Counted from the first letter of the stretch, positions 1 to 10,587 are shown. The stretch: DNA of 64,000 bases from Symbiodinium natans (GCA_905221605.1 CAJNDS010001779.1:439646-503645), one strand, 5' to 3'. Made by a program: numbers and translations. Notes: generated by a model not told the origin, from the letters alone.

Positions 1-177
1 CACGTTGCCCCGTTGGCCCTGACGTCTGGTCTACGCTTGAGGTATGGTTCTCTGGGTGTTGGGTACTTGCTGATGATCGTCGGTGGGTTCATGTGCATAG
101 GCCATGATGAAGGCGAAACACGGATCTCCTGAGAATGTAATTATGTGCGATGAATTTCCCATATTCGGGGTACCTTC

Positions 178-240
178 TTGGGGTCCTTAATATAAGGGAA
201 TCCTACTATTCGGGGGTCGGGGGGCCCCGTATTTTCGCAA
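178..240. mobile_element. Inverted-repeat element, family 7 (partial)
   Basis: TGGGGTCCTTAATATAAGGG then AATCCTACTATTCGGGGGTC. Related copies: 12221-12290, 14228-14352, 18936-19050, 60046-60122. Confidence 0.75.
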
Positions 241-534
241 AAAAACCCATCTAGATCTGACAAGTATATGGAACCACCGCACGGCAAGCTCGTCGGGACA
301 TGTCAGTACCTTTCCAGGGACCTACAACTGTTGTGTCCTTAAGGAATCGAGTACGTCCCAGGACGTGTACTGTGAAGCAAAGCATTCCATGGAGCAGATG
401 ATGCTATGTTACATTATGGCAACCCTAAACCCTAAACCCCAAAACGACCCAGCAGCAGAACTGGCGCACCCCGAACAACACCATGGCTTCATGGCTTGAA
501 AGGCCAGGCATGCCCAATGCGCTCAGAGGAGTAG

Positions 535-648
535 GGTTTAGGGTTTAGGGTTTAGGGTTTAGGGTTTAGGGTTTAGGGTTTAGGGTTTAGGGTTTTAGGG
601 TTTAGGGTTTAGGGTTTAGGGTTCAGGGTTTAGGGTTTAGGGTTTAGG
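535..648 (+). repeat. Telomere-type array (TTTAGGG)
   Basis: About 16 units in G-strand orientation with one TTTTAGGG and one TTCAGGG variant. Internal: unique sequence on both sides. Confidence 0.98.
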
Positions 649-661
649 GAGCCCGACCGGG

Positions 662-745
662 ACGAGAAGCACAACGCACAGGTCCATCAACACGTACACC
701 ACGGGTGGAAGCTTGGAGTTGCTGGCGCGGACATCCTGGGAAACT
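662..745 (-). CDS. Possible transmembrane exon (third channel copy?)
   Basis: Minus strand reads PPVVYVLMDLCVVLLVPVGL between telomere-type arrays, with a CCCAG|GAT acceptor. Hydrophobic and roughly like S1 ([12 protein letters not shown]) but in a different phase from gene 1. The plus strand is open too, so this is weak. Confidence 0.25.
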
Positions 746-810
746 CCCTAAACCCTAAACCCTAAACCCTAAACCCTAAACCCTAAACCCTAAACCCTAA
801 ACCCTAAACC
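746..810 (-). repeat. Telomere-type array (CCCTAAA)
   Basis: About nine units in C-strand orientation, opposite to the array 100 bp upstream. Its right edge adjoins a 16-bp direct repeat (807-822 and 825-840). Confidence 0.97.
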
Positions 811-831
811 ACTGATTGCTTATAAACCACT

Positions 832-940
832 GATTGCTTAAGAACCCCCAAAAAACAGAAAACATTCTTCCTTTGAAGGGTAGTATAGGGACTAGTTTTC
901 TATACATTCAAAATTCTGTTGGGGTACTTAAGCAAATAGT
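832..940. mobile_element. Inverted-repeat element, family 5
   Basis: Ends TTGCTTAAGAACCCCCAA and TTAAGCAAATAGT. The left-end flank is a tandem duplicate (807-840). Confidence 0.82.
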
Positions 941-1148
941 AATAAAACATGGAGGTGGAGGACCATTTGGATCTTAGCGTCTTGCTGTGTTTGTGGCTTG
1001 TCTGCTGAATCCCGACCTTAACAGCACAAAACTTGCCGTCAAACCCCTTATAGGGAGTCTACAGAAATGTGCTCTCCAGGTGATGCTGTCGTAACCTTGG
1101 ACGATTCTCAGATCAGCAAAACACTCACACGCACTCTAAAGCTTAGGG

Positions 1149-1232
1149 GGTTAGGGTTCAGGGTTCAGGGTTCAGGGTTCAGGGTTTAGGGTTTAGGGTT
1201 TAGGGTTTAGGGTTTAGGGTTTAGGGTTTAGC
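1149..1232 (+). repeat. Telomere-type array with TTCAGGG variants
   Basis: Four TTCAGGG units in a row, then TTTAGGG units: variants are clustered, as expected from local amplification. Confidence 0.95.
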
Positions 1233-1302
1233 TGCTAGGGCGAAATAACCCACCCCGCCAAAGCAAGGAATAAGGGGCACCACGAACGTACGAACGCAGC
1301 TG

Positions 1303-1346
1303 TTGGTATGTTCCCCTTATACTAAGAGTCCCTACTAGGCATAGTC
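1303..1346. mobile_element. Fragment of inverted-repeat element, family 2
   Basis: Left end only (TTGGTATGTTCCCCTTATAC); a telomere-type array follows at 1361. Confidence 0.65.
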
Positions 1347-1579
1347 GGCACCCCGCTACTAAACCCTAAACCCTAAACCCTAAACCCTAAACCCTAAACC
1401 CTAAACCCTAAACCCTAAACCCTAAACCCTAAACTCTTTGTAGAAGGCAGAAAATCCCAAGGTAGCTGAATCAAAAGGACACGGTGAAAAAAATGAAGAA
1501 GCCGGCCCAGCCTCTTCCCCCCCCAGACAAAAAATGTATTAATGTGATGTCTAGTAAGCCAACATAAAGGAACACATAT

Positions 1580-1599
1580 GCGTATATATATATATATAC

Positions 1600-1645
<46 letters not shown>

Positions 1646-1690
1646 ATATATATATGTATGTATATGCGTGTATGTATATATGTATGTGCA
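1580..1690. repeat. AT/CTAT microsatellite
   Basis: (TA)n, eleven or so CTAT units, (TA)n, then TATG-type units. Confidence 0.95.
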
Positions 1691-1865
1691 TATGCATGTT
1701 TATTGTTCTTGATAAAACAACACCTTATGCATCCACTAGCTCGAAGCTTGAAACCCTTACGCATGGCTAGGGATTCGCAATTGGAGGGCACTTTCGGGTT
1801 GCCCCCATGTGCATTGCTGCCACCGAAACAGCCTCAACTCCTGAACGGGCTGAACCCGACCCGGG

Positions 1866-1960
1866 AGTAGCCTAGGAATAAGAAGGGCACCTCTTTTTGG
1901 CTTTTAGGGGATTCTATGGGAACCCCCCCAACCCTGCAAAAAATGAAGTAAGGGCCTCCT
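1866..1960. mobile_element. Inverted-repeat element, family 3 (GAGTAACCTAGGAA subtype)
   Basis: Starts GGGAGTAGCCTAGGAATAAG; relatives at 5658-5695 (partial), 16233-16325, 18717-18850 and 45663-45757. Confidence 0.75.
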
Positions 1961-2523
1961 CGCACTGGAGGGCAATTCCGGGTTGCCCCCCATGTGATGC
2001 TGCCACTGAAACAACCCCAACTCCTGAACGGCTGATTTCTAGTCGGTAAGGTTGAGGTTTTGGGGGTTACCAGGGTTGAGAGCTTCGGGTTGAGGGGCTT
2101 GCTCTAAACCCTGAACCTCATGCCCTGAACCCTGGAACCCTCAGCCTCAACCCTAAACCCTCAACCCGAAAACCCGAACACCCTGAAGCCTTAACAGCCT
2201 AAAACCCGAAACCCTACAAGCCAAAAAGCCTATAAGCCTATAAGCCTAAAAGCCTAAGCCGCAAAGCCCAGGTCAGCGGAGGAACGATGGAGATGCAGGT
2301 GGTCACTGAGTCAAAAATGACGACTACCAGGAGCACATTCGGTATCCATCTACCTGGGCTTTGTTGGTCATTGGCTCTTGCAGCACTTAGGGTTTAGGTT
2401 TCAGGGTTTCAGGGTTTCAGGGTTTCAGGGTTTCAGGGTTTCAGGGTTTCAGGGTTTGGGTTTTGGGTTTTTTGATGGTTTTGGATGGTTTTGGATGGTT
2501 TAGGATGGTTTTGGGGAACTAAG

Positions 2524-2655
2524 CCTCCGAACAAGAAGTGGCACAGGAGTGCCCACGGTGTGGTGACGCGGGCGTTCGCTACATCGCTGGGCGCGAGGCT
2601 CGCGCGAGTGGCCGGGAGTGATGCCCGACGCAGCACGCAACCAGCAGACAGCAAG
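2524..2655 (+). CDS. Coding-like fragment ending at an AAG|GTTTAG junction
   Basis: 132 bp open on plus (KKWHRSAHGVVTRAFATSLG) and on minus (LRRASLPATRASLAPSDVAN). The plus reading would end with AAG next to GTTTAGGG, a canonical GT donor formed by the array itself. The strand cannot be decided. Confidence 0.25.
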
Positions 2656-2696
2656 GTTTAGGGTTTAGGGCTTTAGGCTTTAGGCTTTAGGGTTTA

Positions 2697-2698
<2 letters not shown>

Positions 2699-2755
<57 letters not shown>
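2699..2755. repeat. (CAG)19 trinucleotide repeat
   Basis: Perfect run. It would encode poly-Gln on plus or poly-Ala on minus (in frame with AVLAEL); which, if any, is translated is unknown. Confidence 0.97.
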
Positions 2756-2757
<2 letters not shown>

Positions 2758-2943
2758 GCTAATTCAGCAAGAACAGCGCCATCCTGGCATGGACTTGATG
2801 GCATGGTCTTCCGCTGAACCCTGATTTCTGAATCCTGCACCCCTTGAAACCTCACGGGAGAGTGACGGTTCCAGCTGGCCAGCTTGCGCAAGTAAGGGGG
2901 ATGGGCCAGATGCTCTTCGTGGCTCTCCTGGTGCTGGTTCTTT

Positions 2944-3033
2944 CGAGGGTTTAGGGTTTGGAGGGTTTAGGGTTTAGGGTTTAGGGTTTAGGGTTTAGGG
3001 TTTAGGGTTTAGGGTTTAGGGTTTAGGGTTTAG
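2944..3033 (+). repeat. Telomere-type array (TTTAGGG)
   Basis: About eleven G-strand units, ending in diverged copies. Confidence 0.96.
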
Positions 3034-3293
3034 AGTTTAGGCTTTGGGGCTTAGGGTTTGGGGTTGTGATTGTAGGTGAGAATGGGGTCGGGGGAAGGGG
3101 GGGGGGGTTCCCATATCACAGTGCTCTTCGGCTGGACCCCCCCAACCTCACACCCCCCTTGACATGAAGCTTCCGGAGATCCCTAAACCCTAAACCCTAA
3201 ACCCTAAACCCTAAACCCTAAGCCCCGAAAAGCCCGAGGGGGCCTCTTGACCTGATCGGACTGTTGTTGCTCCCCAAGAGCCCTCCCAGATAC

Positions 3294-3595
3294 CCCAAAC
3301 CCTGAACCCCAAACATACCCTAAACCCTGAACCCTAAACCCCAAACATACCCTAAACCCTGAACCCTAAACCCCAAACATACCCTAAACCCTGAACCCTA
3401 AGCCCCAAACATACCCTAAACCCTGAACCCTAAACCCCAAACATACCCTAAACCCTGAACCCTAAGCCCCAAACATACCCTAAACCCTAAACCCTAAACC
3501 CTAAACCCTAAACCCTAAACCCTAAACCCTAAACCCTAAACCCTGAACCCTGAACCCTGAACCCTGAACCCTGAACCCTGAACCCTGTACCCGGT
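3294..3595 (-). repeat. Telomere-type array with 32-bp higher-order unit
   Basis: A composite 32-bp unit (marked by AAACAT at 3311, 3343, 3375, 3407, 3439 and 3471) repeats six times, followed by plain CCCTAAA units and then a block of CCCTGAA units. Confidence 0.95.
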
Positions 3596-3604
3596 CCGGC
3601 GGGG

Positions 3605-3648
3605 TAATCTCCACCTTGATGAAGGAGCCCCCCATTTGGGCCTGCCAC
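3605..3648 (-). CDS. Possible N-terminal exon of a third channel copy
   Basis: Minus strand reads GGSFIKVEITPPD after a CAG acceptor, similar to GAFVKVE of channel gene 1 (46935-46978). If real, a third tandem copy starts here and runs off the left edge; its S1 could be the hydrophobic stretch at 662-745. Only one short match supports this. Confidence 0.35.
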
Positions 3649-3657
3649 GTAAACCCA

Positions 3658-3895
3658 GACCCCCCGGGAGAATCCAAAAAGTGGATCCCCTTTAGGGTTT
3701 AGGGGTTTAGGGGTTTAGGGTTTAGGGTTTAGGGTTTAGGGTTTAGGGTTTAGGGTTTAGGGTTTAGGGTTTAAGGTTTAAGGTTTAGGGTTTAGGGTTT
3801 AGGGCCTTTAAGGGTTCCGCAGAATGACCCAAGAGTAGTAGAGGGTACTATTTGGGGGGCTTCTACTTTTTGGATCCTCCCAGGGGTCTGTGTAA
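3658..3895. mobile_element. Inverted-repeat element, family 9, split by an array
   Basis: CCCCCGGGAGAATCCAAAAA at left and TTTTTGGATCCTCCCAGGGG at right. The array occupies about 3693-3808, a different point from the copy at 49.5 kb. Confidence 0.85.
3693..3808 (+). repeat. Telomere-type array inside an inverted-repeat element
   Basis: G-strand units within the element at 3658-3895, which is otherwise similar to 49462-49612. Confidence 0.93.
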
Positions 3896-4306
3896 AAGGT
3901 AAACTGTCGGAAGGAGGGTTTGTGGCGAACGCTTGGGGGGGGGGGGGCTTTGGGAAACGTGGTAATACCCGAAGCCCGATGCCTATGCTCATCTCCAAAA
4001 TGCATTCCTGATTGGCGCCTTTCAGGCCGATGACTCGTGAGGGATCGCAGACACTCTTGCAGGCGTTTAGGGCTGTAGGATGCAGGTCCTCGGGTTTAGG
4101 GATGAGATTCTTTGAAAAAACCACCACGAACCTGAGAGGAACAATCGACGGGATTTGACCTTGGGCGCTTAAGGTTGTACCTTGGGTCTTGGGGTTTAGG
4201 GTTTAGGGTTTAGGGAACATTTCGAAAGAGGGAAGATAAGTGTCATTTTAGGAGCACATCAAGGAAACGATTTAGGGGCTCAACCTCGGGGGTGCGAGCC
4301 TTTCCC

Positions 4307-4307
<1 letters not shown>

Positions 4308-4368
<61 letters not shown>

Positions 4369-4400
4369 CCTCCGCCCCCCCTCCCCCCTCCCCCCTCCCC
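4308..4400. repeat. Poly-C tract (about 58 C) and C-rich tail
   Basis: Uninterrupted C run to about 4365, then CCCCCCT-like units. Length is likely uncertain in any assembly. Confidence 0.95.
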
Positions 4401-4429
4401 GGTTGAGGGTTGAAGGGTTAAGGGTTTAG

Positions 4430-5070
4430 GGTTTAGGATTCCTGCAAAGAGGTTCCCAACGCCCTCTTGATCTAAAATATCCTTGGGCCCTAAGTTACTG
4501 GAAAGACCCCACCAAAGTGTATACTATGCAGGTACTGTACATGGCAAGCGTAAGAATTCAAGAACCTGAAAGACCCTGCAGGCCAAAAAAAAAGATGACG
4601 GACCCCTAACGGCCCGAAACGCAACTTACACCTAAAGCCTACACCCTAGGGCAGGTTTGGAGCACCTACAAAAAGTTAAGTGTTTATGGCTTTCTAAGGA
4701 TTACATAAGGATTCGGGGGTGCGAAGAATCGAAAAGTCATCTTCAAAAATCAACCTCTGCAACAGTGAGCCTTCTTCTGCCGGATCGAAGGTCTGGAGGT
4801 TTCATGTCTCAGCCCTCCGCTTGCGCTTGCTTCTGAGGCGCCGCTCCTCTGAGCTGGGGGGGGTACTTCCTATATAGGGACTGTGGGGCCCGAGTATGGA
4901 ATACTCAGCTACATGGACCCTTAGGGTTAATGGAGAATCTTCGTGCTTTGCATGGACTGGGATTTCTGGAAAGTCGGAGATATTAAGGGAACGGAAGGTA
5001 CGGAGGACTGTAGAACAAAAGTGCCGGTGCTGGTCGGAGAAAGAAGTCGGGATAAACTTCTATAAGCCCT
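4430..5070. other. Unique sequence, nothing firm
   Basis: No array. One minus frame at about 4805-4860 reads SEERRLRSKRKRRAET then a stop, which could be the end of a protein; a family 8 fragment lies at 4908-4927. Confidence 0.3.
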
Positions 5071-5081
5071 AAGCCTAAGCC

Positions 5082-5140
5082 CTAAACCCTAAACCCTAAA
5101 CCCTAAACCCTAAACCCTAAACCCTAAACCCCAAACCCTA
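5082..5140 (-). repeat. Telomere-type array (CCCTAAA)
   Basis: About eight C-strand units. Confidence 0.95.
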
Positions 5141-5329
5141 AGGGAAGCCAACTCCACTGGCACAACTAGCAAGCAAAGCTTTTTCTTTCAAATTTAGGGT
5201 GAGGTTGGAGCAGGGATGTCTCTACGTGTGCGCGTGAAATCAGCAGATCCAACGTCATGGATTACATGGCATGTGCGTAGCAAATGCATCATGATAAGTG
5301 TTCTGCAGATACGTATACATGAGTGTGTG

Positions 5330-5412
5330 CCCTAAGCCCTAAGCCCTAAGCACTAAGCCCTAAGCCCTAAGCCCTAAGCCCTAAGCCCTAAGCCCTAAGC
5401 CCTAAGCCCTAA
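5330..5412 (-). repeat. Variant array (CCCTAAG)
   Basis: About eleven copies of CCCTAAG, nearly pure: a locally homogenised variant of the telomere unit. Confidence 0.96.
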
Positions 5413-5424
5413 ACATCTACAGAA

Positions 5425-5508
5425 ACTAGCCCTCGGTGAGCTGTGGGCAGCATTGCTGATGCGACTTCCGGCATAGCCCCTCCCCGAAAAGCTTGGCAAA
5501 GACTTCAG
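5425..5508 (-). CDS. Coding-like fragment
   Basis: Minus strand reads EVFAKLFGEGLCRKSHQQCC then PQLTEG. Candidate 3' exon of channel gene 1 (weak likeness to 51.2 kb). No domain seen. Confidence 0.3.
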
Positions 5509-5516
5509 GGTACCCT

Positions 5517-5655
5517 CAACCCTGAACCCTTAACCCTATAAACCCTATAAACCCTGTAAACCCTAAAAAACCCTAAAAACCCTATAAACCCTATAAACCC
5601 TATAAACCCCATAAACCCCATAAACCCCATAAACCCTATAAACCCTAAACCCTAC
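5517..5655 (-). repeat. Variant array (CCCTATAAA)
   Basis: Nine-base units CCCTATAAA and CCCCATAAA, diverged from the telomere unit by a TA insertion. Confidence 0.92.
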
Positions 5656-5975
5656 ACAGGAGTAACCTAGGAATAAAAAGGGTACCCTTTTCGTAAACCC
5701 TAAGCCCCTGAACATCTGCCATCTTGTTGGGGTTTTCTTGGGAGGGACCCTGTTGGTGTCGCTTTTGGAGCTCACCAAGTCAGTTTATGGGCTTCGGGCT
5801 CTAGGATTTAGGGCTCTTGTTGTAGGGTGTCCTCATAAATCTATGGCGGGTGTGCCTGCGCTCGAAAGATGTAGGTGTTTCTTTGAGGGGTGTTAAACGT
5901 ACCTGCATTTGTGGTGTGACGACTGATGCAGTGATTGTAATCTTCTAGCTAACTCCTTCGGGGGTGTTCAAGAAA

Positions 5976-5979
5976 GTAA

Positions 5980-6010
<31 letters not shown>

Positions 6011-6180
6011 GGTGGGTGTGTGTGGGTGTGCGTGTCTGGGTGTGCGTGTCTGGTGTGCGTGTCTGGGTGTGCGTGCGTGCGTGCGTGCGTGCGCGTGTGC
6101 CGTGTGCCGTGTGCCGTGTGCCGTGTGTGCGTGTGCGGCGCGTGCGTGTGTGTGTGTGTGTGTGTGTGGGGGGGGGAGGT
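5976..6180. repeat. GT-rich microsatellite complex
   Basis: (GT)n, GGGT, GTGTCTGG and CCGTGT units. All three plus-strand frames here are artefacts. Confidence 0.95.
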
Positions 6181-6376
6181 AGTGGGTGGGTAGCGTTTCG
6201 CTTTACAGTGTCTAGGTTTCTATAGGTGTTTAGGCTTCAGGTGTTGAAGTGTTTCGGGCTTCGGCTTCGGCTTTATAATATTCACACTTTATGCTTTAGG
6301 GTTGAGGGCGATGAGCCATTGTAGCAAGAAAGTTTGTATAACCATGTACGTATACACGATATTGTACTAGATGTTA

Positions 6377-6434
6377 TACACACACACACACACTCTCTCT
6401 CTCTACATATATATATACATATATATATATATAT
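6377..6434. repeat. CA/CT/TA microsatellite
   Basis: (CA)n, (CT)n and (TA)n in a row. Confidence 0.93.
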
Positions 6435-6559
6435 CAACATAATAAATCATATTGCACCATGGTATTAGAGTTCCATTTCTGCATTTTCAATTAGCTAAGA
6501 TAGAAAACATATGACATGATATGAAACATGGGACTCTTTGGGCAGTCCTCTGGTGAATG

Positions 6560-6662
6560 ATTGATCCAGGCGAATCGCCTCGGGCTGTTGCATGAAGTTT
6601 CGTCAAGATTCCGACCATATGCCCTTCACCACAGCGAGGACACGCGCAATGTCCCCGGGCTT
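6560..6662 (-). CDS. Coding-like fragment, possible zinc knuckle
   Basis: One minus frame reads ACPRCGEGHMVGILTKL, a C-x2-C-G pattern; another reads KPGDIARVLAVVKGIWSES. Too short to tell which, if either, is real. Confidence 0.2.
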
Positions 6663-7000
6663 AGCCGAAACCCTAAACCCTAAGCCCTCAACCCTCAACC
6701 CTCAACCCTAAACCCTAAACCCTAAACCCTAAACCCTAAATCAAGCAGCAAGGCCAAACCACGCCAAGAAAAAAACAAAAAACATGGAAACAGCGAACAT
6801 CAGCGGCCAAAGCGCCTGTGATGCTGTGAACCATTGAAGACACCATGGCGAGGGTTTTTCGGGGGCCCTTTAAACCGAAGCCCTGAACCCGAAACTGCCT
6901 GGGGCTTGTGGTATAGAGAACCCTAAACCCTAAACCCTAAACCCTAAACCCTAAACCCTGGTATAGAGAAGGTAGGCCCAGGGCTGACTAGGACTTGATT

Positions 7001-7100
7001 GCCCAGTAACCTAGGATAAACAAGGGTGCCCTTTTTGGCTTAAGGGGGTTTATATGGGACCCACACCCCCCCAAAAAAAGGGAAAAGGGTGGTACTGGGC
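7001..7100. mobile_element. Inverted-repeat element, family 3
   Basis: Ends GCCCAGTA and TACTGGGC, 100 bp; inside are AACCTAGGATAAA and a GGGTGCCC/GGGAACCC core shared by all members. Confidence 0.88.
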
Positions 7101-7332
7101 ATCATAGCTGAACAGTGGGCGAAAGCTTTAGGTTTGGGGGTTTTCTGCGCCTGTAAACTCCAGAGTCAACCCTGGATTTCAAAACTGCCTTTGGTGGAGA
7201 CCGATTGCCGCTGGTCTTGAGCAGCTCAAGGCACGAATCGATTTACGACCGGGTTTCGGGTTTAGGGTTCAGGGTTTAGGGTTTAGGGTTTCGGGTTTAG
7301 GGTTTAGGGCCCCCCAACCCTAAAAGCATCCT

Positions 7333-7433
7333 AATGGGAGCCCCAATCAGAGAAACCCCCTGCAGAATATAGTAGGAATAGTGGTATATTCCGATTCTAC
7401 TCGTACTATATTCGTGGGGCTCCCACTATAAAG
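7333..7433. mobile_element. Inverted-repeat element (single copy here)
   Basis: Ends AATGGGAGCCCC and GGGGCTCCCACT with an inner near-palindrome around GAATATAGTAGGAATAG. Confidence 0.7.
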
Positions 7434-7653
7434 TCCCAGAAAACCCTAAACCCCCCCCCCCCCAGCCCCAGCAAATACGGCACTCTTATGATAATAATTG
7501 GACACCCAAGAAGACCTGTAATTTGGAGCATGGCTTTACGAGGGTCTCTGGAGAGCTTCTGAAGATCGGGGGACGTCAGGAGCCCTAAACCCTAAACCCT
7601 AAACCCTAAACCCTAAATCCTAAACCCTAAAACCCTAAACCCTAAACCCTAAG

Positions 7654-7888
7654 CCCCTCGCGCGCGATTTCTTCGCGCAACCTTGACCTGCGCTACGGCA
7701 GGGAAAGGTTTCTCCAAAACGAGTTCCAGGCCTATGCAGAACTACTCTCCCGAGAATATTCCGGAAACACCCAACTGGGTGCATACCTTGCCGCTTCCGA
7801 AGTCAGAAGCCGCAGTCGGACGGAGAGGTCTTCTTGTCATTCTTGTCTCAGTTTCGGGAGGGGTGTGGAGAACTGTTCCTCCGGCCTT
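7654..7888 (+). CDS. Long plus-strand exon with canonical GTAAGT donor
   Basis: 235 bp open on the plus strand only; reads RNLDLRYGRERFLQNEFQAY, then AELLSREYSGNTQLGAYLAA and further Ser/Arg-rich sequence. It follows a telomere-type array at an AAG acceptor and stops at a perfect GTAAGT donor. The minus strand has several stops. Product not recognised. It would be the longest exon in the window and on the opposite strand to the channels. Confidence 0.5.
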
Positions 7889-7974
7889 GTAAGTTGAAGG
7901 ACGTTTGTATCAGGGTTTAGGTTTATTTAGGGCTTAGGGTTTAGGGTTTAGTGTTTAGGGTTTAGGGTGTTGAT

Positions 7975-8152
7975 TCTTATAGTATATGGCTCACTTCTCT
8001 AAATCATGGTTCCTTTGGGAGTAACTATTTTAAGGCGGCCCCGAATATTTAGGGTACCCAAAAAGTTTGGCCCAAAAAGGGACCATAATTTTGAGAAATG
8101 ATTCTATGCCACTATAAACTATTGGGCAGACTCTTCTAGGCTTCTATACAAT
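7975..8152. mobile_element. Possible inverted-repeat element
   Basis: Ends ATTCTTATAGTATATGGC and a diverged complement (TATGCCACTATAAAC), with facing inner arms CTCTAAATCATGGTTCCTTT and AGGGACCATAATTTTGAGAA. Confidence 0.6.
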
Positions 8153-9461
8153 AGTAGGTGTGCAGGGTTCAATTGGAATGGGTATTCGGGCCATTCGGGT
8201 GGTTCATGTTTGTAGCTGTATCCTAGGGGGTCGAACCGAACATATATCCAATTCGTGCTGCTGTGTTGCTGCTGGAGCAAGTTCTGAAGCTTCGCAAGAC
8301 CCTAAACCCTGAACCCGAAACCCTAAACCGCAGCAGAGTTGTTAGGGTGAGGGTTTAGGGGAGTTTCTCCCGAATCTGATATTCCACGTGAGCCATTGGA
8401 AGCTGTTGCAAGCCAGCGAGAAGGCTCTTTGCATTGGGCTCACGTGTTGCGGGAGCATACCTTACAACACGTGACCCAACCCGGGCGATACGTGCATCAC
8501 ATGACAACCCTAAACCCCAAACCCTAAACCCCTAACCCTAAACCCTATAAACCCTAAACCCCAACCCCCTATGACCCTAAAACAACACTTTCAGCTTTCG
8601 GCGCATTTGAACGAAAAAAAGAAGCTCAGCGCGAGGTTCAGGGAGGCCACACGCCCGCCGCGGTCGCGGCGTCCTTTCCTGAGCTTCACTGCCTGCGGAA
8701 AGCCGCGGGAGCTAAGAAGCATAACTGGCCTCCATACCCTTCCTACTGTAAACCCTAAACCCTAAAACCCTAAAACCCTAGACCCTAAACCCTAAACCCT
8801 AAACCCTAAACCCTAAACCCTAAACCCCCTAGACCCCTATGAGCCGTTCATACCGCACACTGCGACAAACTGGAGCATGGCAACCCTAAACCTGGCAACC
8901 CTAAACCCTAAACCCTAAACCCTAAACCCTAAACCCTAAACCCCCTGAACCCCTAGAGCATGGCAACCCATTTGTGTTGATCCTTGTGGCGGTTTAGGGC
9001 TTCCCTGGCTTCCCTCCAAGCGTTCAAACCAAGCCTAGGTCTATAAGGCATAGGGTTTAGGGTTTAGGGTTTAGGGTTTAGGGTTTAGGGTTTAGGGTTG
9101 CGAGGTTCATAAGTTCATAAGGTTTAGGCATTTTTTGAGACAGATATTCACAAGGCTTAGCATTTACCATGGTCATAAGTTTAGAAGGTTCGGGGTTTGC
9201 AAGATTTGGGGTTCATATGGTTCAGGGTTTAGGATACTGGCTTCCGACCCTCCGAAAACTATGTGTCTTGGGAGTGGTGCTGTCACAGTGCTCCTGAGCT
9301 CCGCATGAAAAGACAGCCTCTGTCGCTTGAACAGAGGATTTGAGAGGACAGGTTTCTGGGATCAGGGCTGATAGCGTCAGAAAGCTTCTTCTCAGGCTTA
9401 TAGGCCTGCTATGGGGTTCACAGGGCTTGTAGGGTTCTAGGGCGCGCGTCTTTCGGGCTTA

Positions 9462-9585
9462 TACAGGGTGGGGCCCCCTTACTATACTAACTGTAGTTAA
9501 GGGACTTATAACCTAACTTAGGGTCCTTATAACCCAATTTAGGGCCCTTATAACTCTACTTATAACTAGGGGGCCCCACCCTGTA
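9462..9585 (+). mobile_element. Inverted-repeat element, family 1, copy 1
   Basis: 124 bp with near-perfect ends TACAGGGTGGGGCCCCCTTA and its complement; the centre has repeats of TTATAACC. Non-coding, so MITE-like. Three other copies here are 121-124 bp. Confidence 0.92.
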
Positions 9586-9643
9586 GGGTTTCGGGTTCAC
9601 ATAGCGGGCCCTGATCCTAAACCCCAAACCCTAAACCTTAAGG

Positions 9644-9796
9644 GCCCATCCTCGGCCCGCAAAAACCGCCGCAGCCGCTCTCAGCTTTCAGCTGAAAGCG
9701 GCGCGACGTCGAAAAGTCTTGGGGAGCATGTTGGAGCCCAAAGCCCGAGGCGACAATGATGCGGCTGAGGGCATTTCGTTTATACGATGGATAGGG
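9644..9796 (+). CDS. Coding-like plus-strand fragment
   Basis: Open frame reading PAKTAAAALSFQLKAARRRK then VLGSMLEPKARGDNDAAEG. Ala/Arg/Lys-rich and helical. Acceptor AAG; the donor would again fall at the edge of a telomere-type array. Not recognised. Confidence 0.3.
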
Positions 9797-9896
9797 TTTA
9801 GGGTTTAGGGTTTAGGGTTTAGGGTTTAGGGTTTAGGGTTTAGGGTTTAGGGTTTAGGGTTTAGGGTTTAGGGTTTAGGGTTTAGGGTGTAGGGTT
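9791..9896 (+). repeat. Telomere-type array (TTTAGGG)
   Basis: About 15 G-strand units, almost perfect. Confidence 0.98.
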
Positions 9897-10587
9897 TGGA
9901 GAACCTGAAACCTTTCTAGTTGTTGGAGGATATGACTACTGAAACCCCTCCCAGGATTCTTAGGTAGCCGACTACACAACAGTATAAGGCTCTTTTTGAT
10001 AGGTATAACCCTAAGCCCTAAACCCCATACCCTAAACCCTAAAGCACTGGCTTTTGCCCCAAGATACGTCGAGGCCCCGGGCTTCTCGGGTTATTTGACT
10101 GCTCTCAAAGCTGCCGAGGCCAAACCGCTCTCATCCTGCTTCCCAGTCCCAAGGAACACAAGAACACAGGGTTTAGGGTTTAGGGTTTAGGGTTTAGGGT
10201 TTAGGGTTTAGGGAACACAGGGAAGGACCTAACTAGGCTTCAGGGTGTAGAGTTCAGGCTTTCCAAACCTCAAGAACTTTTTGAGGAACAAAAAATGGTG
10301 TCTTCCCGGTACCGCTTTCATTTAGGGTTTAGGGTTTAGGGTTTAGGGTTTAGGGCTGATTCCTGTGGCCTGGGATCCGGGCTTACATCGCACGCGACTA
10401 AACGGTGCCAAGCGCAGGAGAACTGCAGCCCTCAACACGGGGTGACTGGTCGCCTCACCGTCTTAGTGGGCGGACAACCCGCAAATAGGCGCTGGGCCAC
10501 ACAGCCCTAAACCCTAAACCCTGAACCCTAAACCCTAAATCCTAAACCCTAAGCCCTAAACCCTAAACCCTAAACCCAGGGAACCCC

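Noticed and set aside
2540-2640. Zinc-ribbon transposase piece (ECPRCGDAG frame, plus)
   Set aside because: One C-x2-C pair in a short frame ending in a stop; two other frames are equally open.
5964-6225. Cys/Val-rich frames
   Set aside because: Translations of a GT microsatellite in all three frames.
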